Assembly: GCA_009991955.1 (NCBI GenBank)
Contig: JAACWS010000015.1
Location: forward strand, 1 to 64,000
Reading direction: 5' to 3'
DNA from: Spirochaetales bacterium
GTDB taxonomy: Bacteria > Spirochaetota > Spirochaetia > DSM-27196 > Salinispiraceae
DNA length: 64,000 nucleotides
The position numbers and the translations under genes are program-made. Below, one piece after another: positions 36,414-44,686 of this stretch; position 1 is the stretch's first letter, and each line of letters begins with the position of its first letter. The notes below the pieces were generated by a model. That model did not search any database. It saw only the letters and a program-made list of their open reading frames with translations, and was not told the origin of the DNA.

Positions 36414-37396
36414 TAGAAATACTCGGGATAAGCCGATCTTGCGGCGGTTTCTGCCGCATCAACAATGAAGTGGCTGTACGTGCCCTTGAGGTTTTCGGGG
36501 AAAATAATGGCCCGTCGTTGTTGAATTGCCTTCATACCCTGGAGGGCTGGGTCGCCAAGGACCTGGTCGTAAAAGGCTGCTGCACCGTTGTCTTCGCCCC
36601 AGATATAGCTGGGAAGAAAGAGAATATCTGGATCGAGAGTAACCAATACCTCTTTTGATAAGGGAACCTGGCCATAGTCCCCAGCCTCGAGTTCCCCTGC
36701 AGCGTTGATAATTCCTGCCATGGACAAAATAAGGTCCCAGGTAGTGTCTTGGCCATTGGCGCTGCCCCAGGAATTGTAGTCTAAGGCTCGTACTCGTTCG
36801 CTTGGTGGAATTGTCTGGATAATCGCCTCAAGCTGGGTAATTCGAACATCCATTTCCGAAATAAGTTCCTGGGCGCCGGTTGCCTCGCCGGTTAATTCCC
36901 CCAGAGTTGTAATACCTTCCCGAATACCCTCAAGAGTAAAGGGGGTGTCAATTTGAAAAACCGGAATCCCTGCTTGTCGCACTTGGGCAATTTTGTCGGC
37001 CTCGCTCCAATTGGCCGCAATAACCAAATCAGGGTACAATCCAACCACCGTCTCTACCGAAAACTCTATAACTGGTTCGATTTCCTGGGCTTTCTGGGCC
37101 ACATTGGAGTAGGTTTCGCTTTGGGAGAGGGTTGAGACCGCCGCGAAGATGTGGGGCTCCAAGATCGACATGAGTACCTCGTCGCTAAAGAGGCTCAAGG
37201 AGATTATCGATTCGGGTTTGGATGGAATGACTAGGGTCGTACCCAAATCATCTTGTAACTCAAGGGGATATCCCGAAGATTCGACGGAAGACGGTGTGGA
37301 TACCGGTGCTTGGGAAGTACCTCCGGCGAAAAGTCCGAAGGACAGGATAAAGGCGAGAAGGACCCGAGAAAGGGCCTTCGAGAAGAGGGTTTGCAT
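36413..37396 (-). CDS. btuF: Cobalamin-binding periplasmic protein
   Basis: A 327-residue exported binding protein: an N-terminal hydrophobic signal (LFSKALSRVLLAFILSFGLFAGG), a short Ser/Pro/Thr linker, then the two-lobed fold (TLVIPSKPESIISLSLFSDEVL, YPDLVIAANWSEADKIAQ, DPDILFLPSYIWG). I place the start at the ATG at 37396, six bases after AGGAG; a TTG two codons upstream is less suited. The AGGAG is inside a hairpin, so translation can be controlled. It is the first gene of the operon under the cobalamin riboswitch and delivers substrate to BtuCD. Confidence 0.82.
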   Translation of the reverse strand: MQTLFSKALSRVLLAFILSFGLFAGGTSQAPVSTPSSVESSGYPLELQDDLGTTLVIPSKPESIISLSLFSDEVLMSILEPHIFAAVSTLSQSETYSNVAQKAQEIEPVIEFSVETVVGLYPDLVIAANWSEADKIAQVRQAGIPVFQIDTPFTLEGIREGITTLGELTGEATGAQELISEMDVRITQLEAIIQTIPPSERVRALDYNSWGSANGQDTTWDLILSMAGIINAAGELEAGDYGQVPLSKEVLVTLDPDILFLPSYIWGEDNGAAAFYDQVLGDPALQGMKAIQQRRAIIFPENLKGTYSHFIVDAAETAARSAYPEYF

Positions 37397-37404
37397 ACGC
37401 AACT

Positions 37405-37427
37405 CCTGTAATGTACTCGCGTACAGG
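37405..37427 (-). promoter_or_regulatory. Hairpin that sequesters the btuF ribosome-binding site
   Basis: On the minus strand CCTGTA pairs with TACAGG (37422-37427 and 37405-37410). The second arm contains most of the AGGAG that serves the ATG at 37396. It lies directly downstream of the riboswitch and looks like its expression platform, acting on translation. Confidence 0.6.
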
Positions 37428-37442
37428 GTTTATTTTTGAAAA

Positions 37443-37580
37443 GTCTCGTCTCCTGGCTTTCGGATCCTCCTCCCATCGAGCCTTCCCAGTGTCCCAGTGG
37501 CAAAATTCGATGATCGTTCCCCGATTACAGTGGCGCGTCCGCAGCGGAATTACACCGCTTTCCGTTGGACTTTTCCTAGA
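37443..37580 (-). ncRNA. Cobalamin riboswitch
   Basis: On the minus strand the class signature is present in order: GGAAAGCGGTGTAATTCCGC, a GCGCCACTGTAATCGGGGA stretch, GCCACTGGG, GGGAAGG, GATGGG and the B12 box AAAGCCAGGAGAC. These are the conserved blocks of adenosylcobalamin-type riboswitches. It controls the btuF-btuC-btuD operon; by family knowledge, ligand binding lowers expression. No T-run terminator is seen downstream, so control is probably at translation through the hairpin next to btuF. Confidence 0.93.
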
Positions 37581-37612
37581 CATATTTTCATGGATTAATG
37601 TTCAAGACAAGG

Positions 37613-37632
37613 CCCCCGGCCGAGACCGGGGG
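37613..37632 (-). terminator. Strong hairpin after mdh
   Basis: CCCCCGG and CCGGGGG form a 7-bp all-G/C stem with a six-base loop between the mdh stop and the riboswitch. It is not followed by a T run, so it may end mdh transcription only partly or act as a 3' stabiliser. Confidence 0.45.
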
Positions 37633-37655
37633 GAAGTTTCTAGGGAATGTTGGAT

Positions 37656-38582
37656 TTATACGCTGGCAAGCTGGGATAAACCACCACGAACCTCTTCGAC
37701 ACTACCATCAAGGGCAGCTTTCTCTTCAATGGTGAGTTCGAGTTCGTAGATCTTCTCAATGCCATTCTTTCCTAATAGTACGGGTACTCCCAAGAACAGG
37801 TCTTTGTACCCGTATTCCCCTTGCAAGTACGCGCTAGCGGGGATTATTCGTTTTTCATCGGTTAAAACGGCTTCGGCCATTTGGGCGGCGCTGGAACCCG
37901 GAGCGTAGTATGCACTTCCTTTCTTTAGGTACTGAACGATTTCGCCCCCACCAACTCGGGTTCGATCGGATAAGGCCTTAATCGTCTGGTCGTCGAGTAA
38001 ATCACCCAGAGGCATACCAGCTACGCTAGCATAGCGGGTGAGGGGCACCATGCTATCTCCATGTCCACCAAGAACCATTGCTTGAACATCCTGGGGGAGG
38101 ACACTCAACCGTTCGGCTATGAAGTACCGAAACCGGGTAGAGTCCAATACTCCAGCCATTCCGACGACTCTTTCCCGGGGGAAGCCACTTTCCCGTAAAC
38201 ACACGGTCGCAATGATATCGAGGGGGTTCGCTACGGCAATAATAATCGCATCCGGCGCATATTTGGCAATGTTTTTTGCGGCTTCTTTTGCGATGTTTAC
38301 ATTGGTTCGTAGGAGATCCATGCGGTCCATACCTGGCTTTCGAGGAATACCCGCGGTATGAATAACGACCGAAGCTCCCTCAATGGTCTGGTAATCATTT
38401 ACCCCAACGATATCTACGTGATACCGGCCAAGGGGAGATCCATGAAGAAAATCGATCGCCTTACTTTGGGGAAAACCCGGAAGTACATCGACCATTACAA
38501 CATCCCCTAGGTTTTGTTCTGCTACACAGTAGGCGGCCGTAGCTCCTACGTTACCGGCTCCAATAACTGCTACCTTACTCAT
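37656..38582 (-). CDS. mdh: Malate dehydrogenase
   Basis: A 308-residue enzyme of the LDH-like malate dehydrogenase group, interconverting malate and oxaloacetate with NAD. Visible are GAGNVG at 8-13, VDV with Asp32 for NAD preference, the substrate loop IPRKPGMDR with the Arg pair expected for malate, catalytic Asp147 in VLDSTRFR and catalytic His174 in LGGHGDSMVPL. It starts 13 bases after the stop of a paralogue that lacks the catalytic pair. It supplies oxaloacetate for the citrate synthase encoded 4 kb away. Confidence 0.95.
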   Translation of the reverse strand: MSKVAVIGAGNVGATAAYCVAEQNLGDVVMVDVLPGFPQSKAIDFLHGSPLGRYHVDIVGVNDYQTIEGASVVIHTAGIPRKPGMDRMDLLRTNVNIAKEAAKNIAKYAPDAIIIAVANPLDIIATVCLRESGFPRERVVGMAGVLDSTRFRYFIAERLSVLPQDVQAMVLGGHGDSMVPLTRYASVAGMPLGDLLDDQTIKALSDRTRVGGGEIVQYLKKGSAYYAPGSSAAQMAEAVLTDEKRIIPASAYLQGEYGYKDLFLGVPVLLGKNGIEKIYELELTIEEKAALDGSVEEVRGGLSQLASV

Positions 38583-38595
38583 TCCTGTTTTCTCC

Positions 38596-39507
38596 TTAGG
38601 CCTCGGGGGCGAGTTTAGCTAGGGCTGCGGCGCTGTCGACGAAGTTTTTCTCTTCGTCTTTGGTCAGCTTGGGGAGGTAGACCTCTTCGATACCGTTCTT
38701 TGTTATTCGGGAAGGAAGGCTCATGGCTACCCCTCGTATTCCGTAGGCCCCATCGAGTACCTGGCTCACCGATCGAATAGCTCCGGTATTCTTGAGAATA
38801 TCTTCGCAGAGCTCTGCGGCTACTTGGGCAGGAGCGTAGTAGCTGGTAGATCGTTGGGCCAGTTCAAGAATCTCATCCCCGGCCTTCGCCAATTTTTGGG
38901 CGAGAGACTTTTGCTGGGCGGCAGTAAGTAGGATCGTCCCAGGAATGCCTCCAATAGAGGTGTGACTGAAGAGGGGAATCATATCCGAGCCATTTCGACC
39001 GATCACCTGGGTAACCACATCTTCGGGGCTTACCCCAAGCTCTTTCCCTATTAGATACCGAAGCCGAGTGCTATGGAGGAACCCACCCAGACCCAAGACC
39101 CTGCGGGGACTCATTCCCGAAAGCCGGACAAACTCCGGCAACAGAATGTCTACAGGCTCGGTGGCCAAAATGACTATTCCTGGAGCGTGGCGTAAAGCCG
39201 ACGCCATTTCTCGAATAAGCGGAAGATTTTCGTCTCGCAATTCATCTCTGGTCATACCGGGTTTTCGAACTGCCCCGAGAGCGAGGACCACGATATCTGC
39301 GTCGTAGAGTTCTTGTATCGATCCTGCGGCGGTCAACTTGGTCTTATACCGGCGGATTGGTGCGGCTTCGAGCATATCTAAGCTTTTGCCCTTGGCCAGC
39401 CCATCCTGAATATCGTACAAGATGACATCGCTAATCCCTTTTTCTGCAGCGAAAAATCCTAGGTTCGTCCCCAGGTTTCCACTTCCAATAACACCAATTC
39501 GTGGCAT
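38596..39507 (-). CDS. Malate dehydrogenase paralogue lacking the catalytic Asp-His pair
   Basis: A 303-residue full-length paralogue of the adjacent mdh. The NAD-binding GSGNLG (8-13) and Asp32 are kept, as are the substrate arginines in VRKPGMTR and HSTRLR. The catalytic Asp is replaced by His145 (LHSTRLR versus LDSTRFR) and the catalytic His by Asn172 (IGRNGSDM versus GGHGDSM). The NPLD of the active site reads EPVD. It therefore should not catalyse malate oxidation by the normal mechanism. GAAGGAG lies before the ATG, and mdh follows in the same operon. It may partner with Mdh in mixed tetramers, sense a ligand, or use a different substrate. Confidence 0.85.
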   Translation of the reverse strand: MPRIGVIGSGNLGTNLGFFAAEKGISDVILYDIQDGLAKGKSLDMLEAAPIRRYKTKLTAAGSIQELYDADIVVLALGAVRKPGMTRDELRDENLPLIREMASALRHAPGIVILATEPVDILLPEFVRLSGMSPRRVLGLGGFLHSTRLRYLIGKELGVSPEDVVTQVIGRNGSDMIPLFSHTSIGGIPGTILLTAAQQKSLAQKLAKAGDEILELAQRSTSYYAPAQVAAELCEDILKNTGAIRSVSQVLDGAYGIRGVAMSLPSRITKNGIEEVYLPKLTKDEEKNFVDSAAALAKLAPEA

Positions 39508-39547
39508 GAAAGTCTCCTTCTTCTCTTGGGTTCAAAGGCCAGGGAAC

Positions 39548-40231
39548 TTAGAGCATTCCGTGGTCTGTCTTATACTGATTGTCTCGGTTCTCTCTTTCGA
39601 TAGTCGTATACGGTCCATGGCCGGGAAAAACTCTTGTAGTTGTGGGTAAGGTTAACAATCGACCATTTATGCTGTCGAGCAATGCCTGAGGCTCCCCCTG
39701 GGGAATCGAGGTATGACCTATTCCATCAAAAAAGAGCGTATCGCCGGTGAACAAGGCTTCCATGCTCTCATCGTAGAGACATACGCTCCCCGGGGTGTGT
39801 CCGGGAGTATAAATAACCTTAATCGAAGTACCAAGGACCGTCGAACCTTCCTCCAGGATAAAATCGGCCTCGGGAAGGAAACCATACATTTGGTCAAAGG
39901 CCTCTTGGGCTCGGGGACTATTTGGAGGCAAAAAAGACCGATTGAGGTCGACCGATTCGTTTCCAAGAAATTGGCTATCCTTTTCATGGATTCCTATTCG
40001 CACGGAGACACCTTTTTCTTCAAAATACTTTTGTATTCCCCGACATCCAGAGGTATGGTCTATGTGACCGTGGGTAAGCAAAATAGTATGGGGAACCATG
40101 TTTATGGCCTCCAGATTTTTGCAGATCTTTTCGGGCTCGGAACCGGGATCGATAATGATACATTCTTTTTTACCTGTCGCTATAATGTAGGTATTCGTGT
40201 GGAGAGGACCAAGAACAATTCTTTCTATCAT
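39548..40231 (-). CDS. Metallo-beta-lactamase-fold hydrolase, glyoxalase II-like
   Basis: A 227-residue protein with the metal-binding motif THGHIDHTSG, a later YTPGHTPGSVCLY, FTGDTLF and FPGHGPYTTIERE. The length and layout match the short YcbL-type hydroxyacylglutathione-hydrolase-like group, though the natural thioester is not known in organisms without glutathione. I use the ATG at 40231, which has AGGTG upstream, rather than the GTG three codons earlier. It lies upstream of the malate dehydrogenase pair in the same direction, with a 40 bp gap. Confidence 0.8.
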   Translation of the reverse strand: MIERIVLGPLHTNTYIIATGKKECIIIDPGSEPEKICKNLEAINMVPHTILLTHGHIDHTSGCRGIQKYFEEKGVSVRIGIHEKDSQFLGNESVDLNRSFLPPNSPRAQEAFDQMYGFLPEADFILEEGSTVLGTSIKVIYTPGHTPGSVCLYDESMEALFTGDTLFFDGIGHTSIPQGEPQALLDSINGRLLTLPTTTRVFPGHGPYTTIERENRDNQYKTDHGML

Positions 40232-40393
40232 TTGGGGCACCTTTGGAATCGATTTTCTTAAGTAAATCGGTCATTGCGGGGCAATGACTTATGGGCGTCG
40301 AACTCGTGGAAAGTGTAGTTTCGAGAGGCGCCTTATTAAAATAGTCAGAAATAGGCCCGGATTCAAGGGAATATTCAGCGAAGTGAGGCGAGT

Positions 40394-41599
40394 TTGATAG
40401 TATTAGTACTCTTACTGGGGCTCGGTTTTCTATTCTACCTGCTTATTCCTGGGCTTGGAGCGCTCTACGTCCGCCAAAGGTGGAGAACTTTTCGAAGTCG
40501 AATCATTACTTCCCGCTATTTTCCACTATTGACTCCAGAAAATGTGCGGTATGGAGTCCTTGGTGAGCACTACCGCTTTTTCGGATCTCTGGAGGCTATT
40601 GAAGAGGACGAAATTGTATGGCTCTTCGGTGATGGGCTCCGCATACCCGTATTCTTGGATAAGGTCGAGGTATTTTTTCTCTCATCCGAAACCACTCCAA
40701 GGCAAGTTGAGTGGAATCATATAGGAAATTTAGCCGAAGGAACTCAGTTTTTTGTTTTTGGGACGATGATTTTACACTCTGGTAGGATGGTTTTGGGTTC
40801 GGGAACCTCAGATGAGCTCTTAGCGGTAATGTATGAAGGTCACCCTTCGAGATTTGTCTCGTGGGCGATTCAGAGTGGGAGGCAGCAGAATGAGTTTTGG
40901 AATTTCCTGACCCCCGTATCGCTCATGGTAGGCTCGTTGAGCTATCTCATTTTGACCTTGGGGTTAGGAGAATATCCCATTCAACGATTCTGGCTCGCGG
41001 TAAGCCTTCTGGGAGCCCTGTTGCCGGTGTTGCCCCTCTTTCCCCCGGGAATTGGTTTCTACGCCTTGTACAGACGTTTCTGGAAGAAGGGTCGCACTTT
41101 CCGGGTGGATCGGGATGTGCTGTCCTTGCCTTTGCTTTACTTTCTACCCCCTGATATCAACAGTACCGAGGGGGGATACCGCATCGTAAAGCATCTGCAG
41201 ACCGGAGATAAGTCCTTTCCAGAGCGGGTACTCCTTCCCGATGGACAGCCCTATGGTCGTATTGCAGTCACCCAGGAGGTCTTCGAGGGCCTTGGAGCCC
41301 AGTTGCGAACTTCCCGGGTCAACGAATCCCTCGGGCCCCATCGGAAACCCAACGACCTTCCCGTCACGGTTTTTGGTAGTCCGAGCAATGGTCTTTTCGA
41401 AGGGTACCTCATACCTCCCCAGGACCCGATGGCCGAGTTTCTAGGCATACCGGGGGAGGTAGGAGAGAAGATTGTAGATTGTCAAAAAAAAGCGATGAAA
41501 TACGAGTTCTACAGTGTCGCCTTTTTTGGGGCATCCTATGGGGTAAACAGCGTACTCATCGGTTGGATTATTTGGCAAATTCTTCGAATTATACGATAG
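40394..41599 (+). CDS. Membrane protein of unknown function
   Basis: A 401-residue protein that I do not recognise. It has an N-terminal membrane helix (IVLVLLLGLGFLFYLLIPGLG), a soluble beta-rich region of about 130 residues (YGVLGEHYRFFGSLEAI, ETTPRQVEWNHIG), two close helices near 180-225, a second soluble region with Pro and Gly, and a final helix at the C-terminus. Start is TTG with GAGG five bases upstream. The 150 bp upstream are otherwise empty. It converges on the DbpA-type gene with a 15-base gap. A cell-envelope role is likely from its topology alone. Confidence 0.6.
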   Translation: MIVLVLLLGLGFLFYLLIPGLGALYVRQRWRTFRSRIITSRYFPLLTPENVRYGVLGEHYRFFGSLEAIEEDEIVWLFGDGLRIPVFLDKVEVFFLSSETTPRQVEWNHIGNLAEGTQFFVFGTMILHSGRMVLGSGTSDELLAVMYEGHPSRFVSWAIQSGRQQNEFWNFLTPVSLMVGSLSYLILTLGLGEYPIQRFWLAVSLLGALLPVLPLFPPGIGFYALYRRFWKKGRTFRVDRDVLSLPLLYFLPPDINSTEGGYRIVKHLQTGDKSFPERVLLPDGQPYGRIAVTQEVFEGLGAQLRTSRVNESLGPHRKPNDLPVTVFGSPSNGLFEGYLIPPQDPMAEFLGIPGEVGEKIVDCQKKAMKYEFYSVAFFGASYGVNSVLIGWIIWQILRIIR

Positions 41600-41614
41600 A
41601 GCACTTTGATTGTT

Positions 41615-42079
41615 TTAGTCCTTCTTCTTGGCGAAATTTACGTTAAGGGTTCTTCCGCGATAAGTCATGCCGTTCAATGTATTAATTATATTCTCTCCGT
41701 GTTCTGGGGCTACCTCTACGAAGCTATAGTTGTCCAGAATTTTAATAATGCCAATATCTTCTTTTTGTGCCGAGGTTGTATCGAGAATGAGGCCCACCAA
41801 ATCTTTTGGATATACCCGACGACTCTTACCTATGCCTATGAAAAGGGTTACCAGGTCTGTTCTGGTCGATTTCCGAACAGAGGGTCTTACGCCGCCCTGC
41901 ATATATTTCAAAAGATAGGCCGCAACGTAGCCTCTTCGAAACAACGAAACGTGTTTTCTAAACATAGCTCGGTAGAGGTTTAATTCCTCTGGATCTTCAT
42001 TATCGTGAATTTCACGGATTATCAATTCCAGTTTTTCCTGGATATTATTTTTGTCGATCGCAAAATCTTTCTTACTCAT
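41615..42079 (-). CDS. Stand-alone DbpA-type RNA-binding domain protein
   Basis: A 154-residue protein. Residues 1-70 are helical and acidic; 75-154 match the RRM-like domain found at the C-terminus of DbpA/CsdA-type DEAD-box helicases (TDLVTLFIGIGKSRRVYPKDLVGLI, then a FVEVAPEHGENIINTLNG segment and a basic tail NVNFAKKKD). In DbpA this domain binds 23S rRNA hairpin 92. Without a helicase it may be an RNA chaperone or ribosome-assembly aid. The start at 42079 has GAGGAG five bases upstream; the longer frame lacks support. Confidence 0.72.
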   Translation of the reverse strand: MSKKDFAIDKNNIQEKLELIIREIHDNEDPEELNLYRAMFRKHVSLFRRGYVAAYLLKYMQGGVRPSVRKSTRTDLVTLFIGIGKSRRVYPKDLVGLILDTTSAQKEDIGIIKILDNYSFVEVAPEHGENIINTLNGMTYRGRTLNVNFAKKKD

Positions 42080-42414
42080 ATCTTCTCCTCGAGGCCCAAA
42101 TTCTAAGGGGTCAAAAATCGCCCCAAAAGCCCCAGATCTCTTGTAAATAGTAAGGGCGCTTCTAAAAACCCTCATGCTTAATCGGCCCACGCTCTAAAGA
42201 GGTACCCATTAAATGAATGGCCGCAAAAAATCCTCCTTGTTGATTCTTCCGAGGGTGCGGCATCCGCCAACCAATGCAGGAACCCTGAACTGGGAAAAAG
42301 AAAAATCCCTCGAAGACTGGTATATTGTACAGCGTCTTCTACCATAGCTACGGGTATTTCCTTTGTCAAGGAAAGGGTAGAATTCCGGCAACCAGGATGA
42401 AAAGGGGAATATTG
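42080..42414. other. Intergenic region between DbpA-type and OmpA-family genes
   Basis: These 335 bp between two divergent genes contain no open frame with a ribosome-binding site and no RNA gene I can recognise. On the minus strand a small GGGG/CCCC hairpin lies in the leader of the DbpA-type gene, near 42100-42120. Promoters for both genes must lie here, but no pair of boxes stands out. Confidence 0.4.
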
Positions 42415-43671
42415 ATGAAGCACCTTTCGATCGGCCTCATTTTTTTTGGATTCGTAGGATTTTTCCTCACTGGACAGGCTCAGTTATTCGAGTACCGTTA
42501 CCAACCGGGTGAACGGTACCGTATTGTTTCTCAGGTTCAACAAGAGGTCTATGAAGACGACTTCCTTCTGTCCCAGTCGAATCAGCTTAACCGTATTCAA
42601 ATTTTCGTCGAATCGGTTGAGCCCCTCGATCCGACCTTAGCAGCCCCTCGCCCCTGGGCGGTACCGAATGGGCCCACCCGAGCCTTTCACCGGTTGACGT
42701 ATCAGAATTCCGTCGAAGCCCAAACTACTACTGCGGTACACCAGTTCGACCGAGAATATACCGCCGATTTCTGGCGAGATACCCAAGGTTTTTTCGATAT
42801 TTCTCAAGAGTATTTTGTTCCGACGGTTCAAAATGTTCCGGTCTTTCCTCCCTATCCCTTAGAAATTGGACAGACCTGGTCTGCACCGGGCGTGGAAGTT
42901 CACGATCTTCGGGGGGGCTTTTTCAATCTTAGCCAACCATTTCGTTTTCCAATGCCCGTAACCTATAGGTACCTGGGAAGAGAATGGTGGGAGGGCAAAG
43001 AGTACGATCTGTTAGAAATTGAGTATCAAATTTACCATCCAACCGGCCTTCCTCGCTTTCCGGCAACAAATCCTCGGCTCATAACCGGGTTCAGTAGTCA
43101 ACGAATGTACTGGGATTCGTTGAAAGGCCGACCGGCGTACTACGAAGAGGTGTACGAATTGGTTTTAGTTCTCTCAGAGGGGACTCTTTTTACTTTCCGT
43201 GGAACCGCAAATGCCCGGACCGTCGATTCTCAACCATTGAACCGTTCCGAGACTGTTCGAGCACTCGAAGACGAAATAGAACAACGACAGATAGAAGATG
43301 TCGGGGTCCGGGTTACCGATGAAGGCATATCCCTGATTCTGGAGGATATACGCTTTCAGCCCGACAGCGCAGAATTGCTCCCCCAAGAACTTCAGAAATT
43401 GGATCAAATAGCTCGAATACTCGAAGCCTATCCCTATCGAGATATATTAGTTACGGGCCACACGGCCTTAGCGGGCACTGTTCAGGGTAGACAACTTTTA
43501 TCCGAAGAACGGGCTAAGTCCGTAGGCCAATTTTTACTCGATTCCGGTGTTCGCGATCGGGACCAAGTCATGTTCCGAGGGCTTGGAGCAAACGAACCCT
43601 TAGGGTCAAATGCCACCGAAGAAGGTCGCAGACTCAATCGACGGGTAGAAATCATCATTCTCGACAATTAA
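42415..43671 (+). CDS. OmpA-family peptidoglycan-binding protein
   Basis: A 418-residue exported protein. The signal peptide MKHLSIGLIFFGFVGFFLTGQA is followed by a beta-rich domain of about 250 residues with no family I can name, then an OmpA C-terminal domain at about 300-418: IRFQPDSAELLPQE, VTGHTALAG, LSEERAKSVGQFL and the NRRVEI motif that contacts peptidoglycan. It probably anchors an outer-membrane or periplasmic structure to the wall. AGGGGA lies six bases before the ATG at 42415. The gene is monocistronic and is followed by the cysK promoter. Confidence 0.8.
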   Translation: MKHLSIGLIFFGFVGFFLTGQAQLFEYRYQPGERYRIVSQVQQEVYEDDFLLSQSNQLNRIQIFVESVEPLDPTLAAPRPWAVPNGPTRAFHRLTYQNSVEAQTTTAVHQFDREYTADFWRDTQGFFDISQEYFVPTVQNVPVFPPYPLEIGQTWSAPGVEVHDLRGGFFNLSQPFRFPMPVTYRYLGREWWEGKEYDLLEIEYQIYHPTGLPRFPATNPRLITGFSSQRMYWDSLKGRPAYYEEVYELVLVLSEGTLFTFRGTANARTVDSQPLNRSETVRALEDEIEQRQIEDVGVRVTDEGISLILEDIRFQPDSAELLPQELQKLDQIARILEAYPYRDILVTGHTALAGTVQGRQLLSEERAKSVGQFLLDSGVRDRDQVMFRGLGANEPLGSNATEEGRRLNRRVEIIILDN

Positions 43672-43685
43672 GAATCGTTTCGATA

Positions 43686-43714
43686 TTGACTAACTATAGT
43701 GATAAAGTTAACAT
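43686..43714 (+). promoter_or_regulatory. Promoter of cysK-metY
   Basis: TTGACT (43686-43691), a 17-base spacer and TAACAT (43709-43714), followed by a short leader with AGGAGG before the cysK ATG. A conventional leadered promoter. Confidence 0.6.
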
Positions 43715-43731
43715 TATCGAAAGGAGGTCTT

Positions 43732-44655
43732 ATGGCAGCCTACGAATCTATCGTAGAACTTATCGGAAATACCCCTCTTGTTCGACTTAATCGAATGACC
43801 CAGGGACTTGGGGCAGAGGTGTGGGTAAAACTGGAATCCGCAAATCCCCTCAGCTCGGTAAAAGACCGCATTGGGCTTGCAATGATTGAAGACGCAGAAA
43901 AGACTGGACGAATAAGTCCGGGTTCCACAATTATCGAAGCTACCAGCGGAAATACGGGTATAGCCTTGGCCTATTTAGGTGCGGTAAAGGGATACAAGGT
44001 TATTCTCACCATGCCCGAAACCATGAGTATCGAACGGCGAAGACTCCTCAAGGCCTTTGGCGCCCGACTGGTATTGACCCCTGGAAGCCAGGGCATGGCC
44101 GGTGCCGTCGCCCAAGCCCAGGCCCTCGCCGATACTATTCCCGGATCTTTCTGGGCCAAGCAGTTTGAAAATGCCGCGAACGTCGACATCCACTACCGAA
44201 CGACCGCCGAAGAAATATGGATCGACACCGAAGGACGGGTAGATCTCTTTGTTTCAGGAGTAGGTACTGGAGGCACGATTACGGGAGTCGGGAAAAGGCT
44301 CAAAGAGTACAAGCCTTCCATTCAGGTGGTTGCCGTTGAGCCCGACAGCTCACCTGTTCTATCGGGGGAGAAGCCCGGACCCCACAAGATCCAAGGCATC
44401 GGTGCCGGGTTTATACCAAAAATCCTCGATACCGAGATCTACGACTCCATACTCCAGGTAAATGCAGAAAAAGCCGGACTATCCGCTCGAAATCTTGCCT
44501 TGCAAGAAGGTATTTTAGGGGGAATTAGTGCGGGTGCAAACCTATGGGCGGCCCTGGAACTGGCAAAGAAGAGTGAAAATGAAGGCAAAGTAATCGTAAC
44601 CCTTATCTGTGATACGGGAGAACGGTATCTTAGCACTTGGTTATTTGACGAATAG
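43732..44655 (+). CDS. cysK: Cysteine synthase
   Basis: O-acetylserine sulfhydrylase, making cysteine from O-acetylserine and sulfide with PLP. The 307-residue protein has LIGNTPLVRLN, PLP Lys44 in SSVKDRIGL, EATSGNTGIALAY (substrate loop), GTGGTITGVGKRLKE (phosphate loop) and GISAGANLWAAL near the end. AGGAGG four bases before the ATG at 43732 decides the start over an upstream GTG. It forms a pair with metY, giving both cysteine and homocysteine by direct sulfhydrylation. Confidence 0.95.
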   Translation: MAAYESIVELIGNTPLVRLNRMTQGLGAEVWVKLESANPLSSVKDRIGLAMIEDAEKTGRISPGSTIIEATSGNTGIALAYLGAVKGYKVILTMPETMSIERRRLLKAFGARLVLTPGSQGMAGAVAQAQALADTIPGSFWAKQFENAANVDIHYRTTAEEIWIDTEGRVDLFVSGVGTGGTITGVGKRLKEYKPSIQVVAVEPDSSPVLSGEKPGPHKIQGIGAGFIPKILDTEIYDSILQVNAEKAGLSARNLALQEGILGGISAGANLWAALELAKKSENEGKVIVTLICDTGERYLSTWLFDE

Positions 44656-44686
44656 GGTGCCCGGCACCCAAAAAAAGGAGACCCAC

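Noticed and set aside
37260-37583. 107-residue minus ORF across the btuF leader
   Set aside because: It lies on the cobalamin riboswitch and has no ribosome-binding site; RNA structure explains the sequence better.
41606-41983. Plus-strand ORF beginning with the same MIVLVLLLG as the membrane protein at 40394
   Set aside because: It is antisense to the DbpA-type gene with no family match after the first nine residues. The shared start is made of different codons and looks coincidental.
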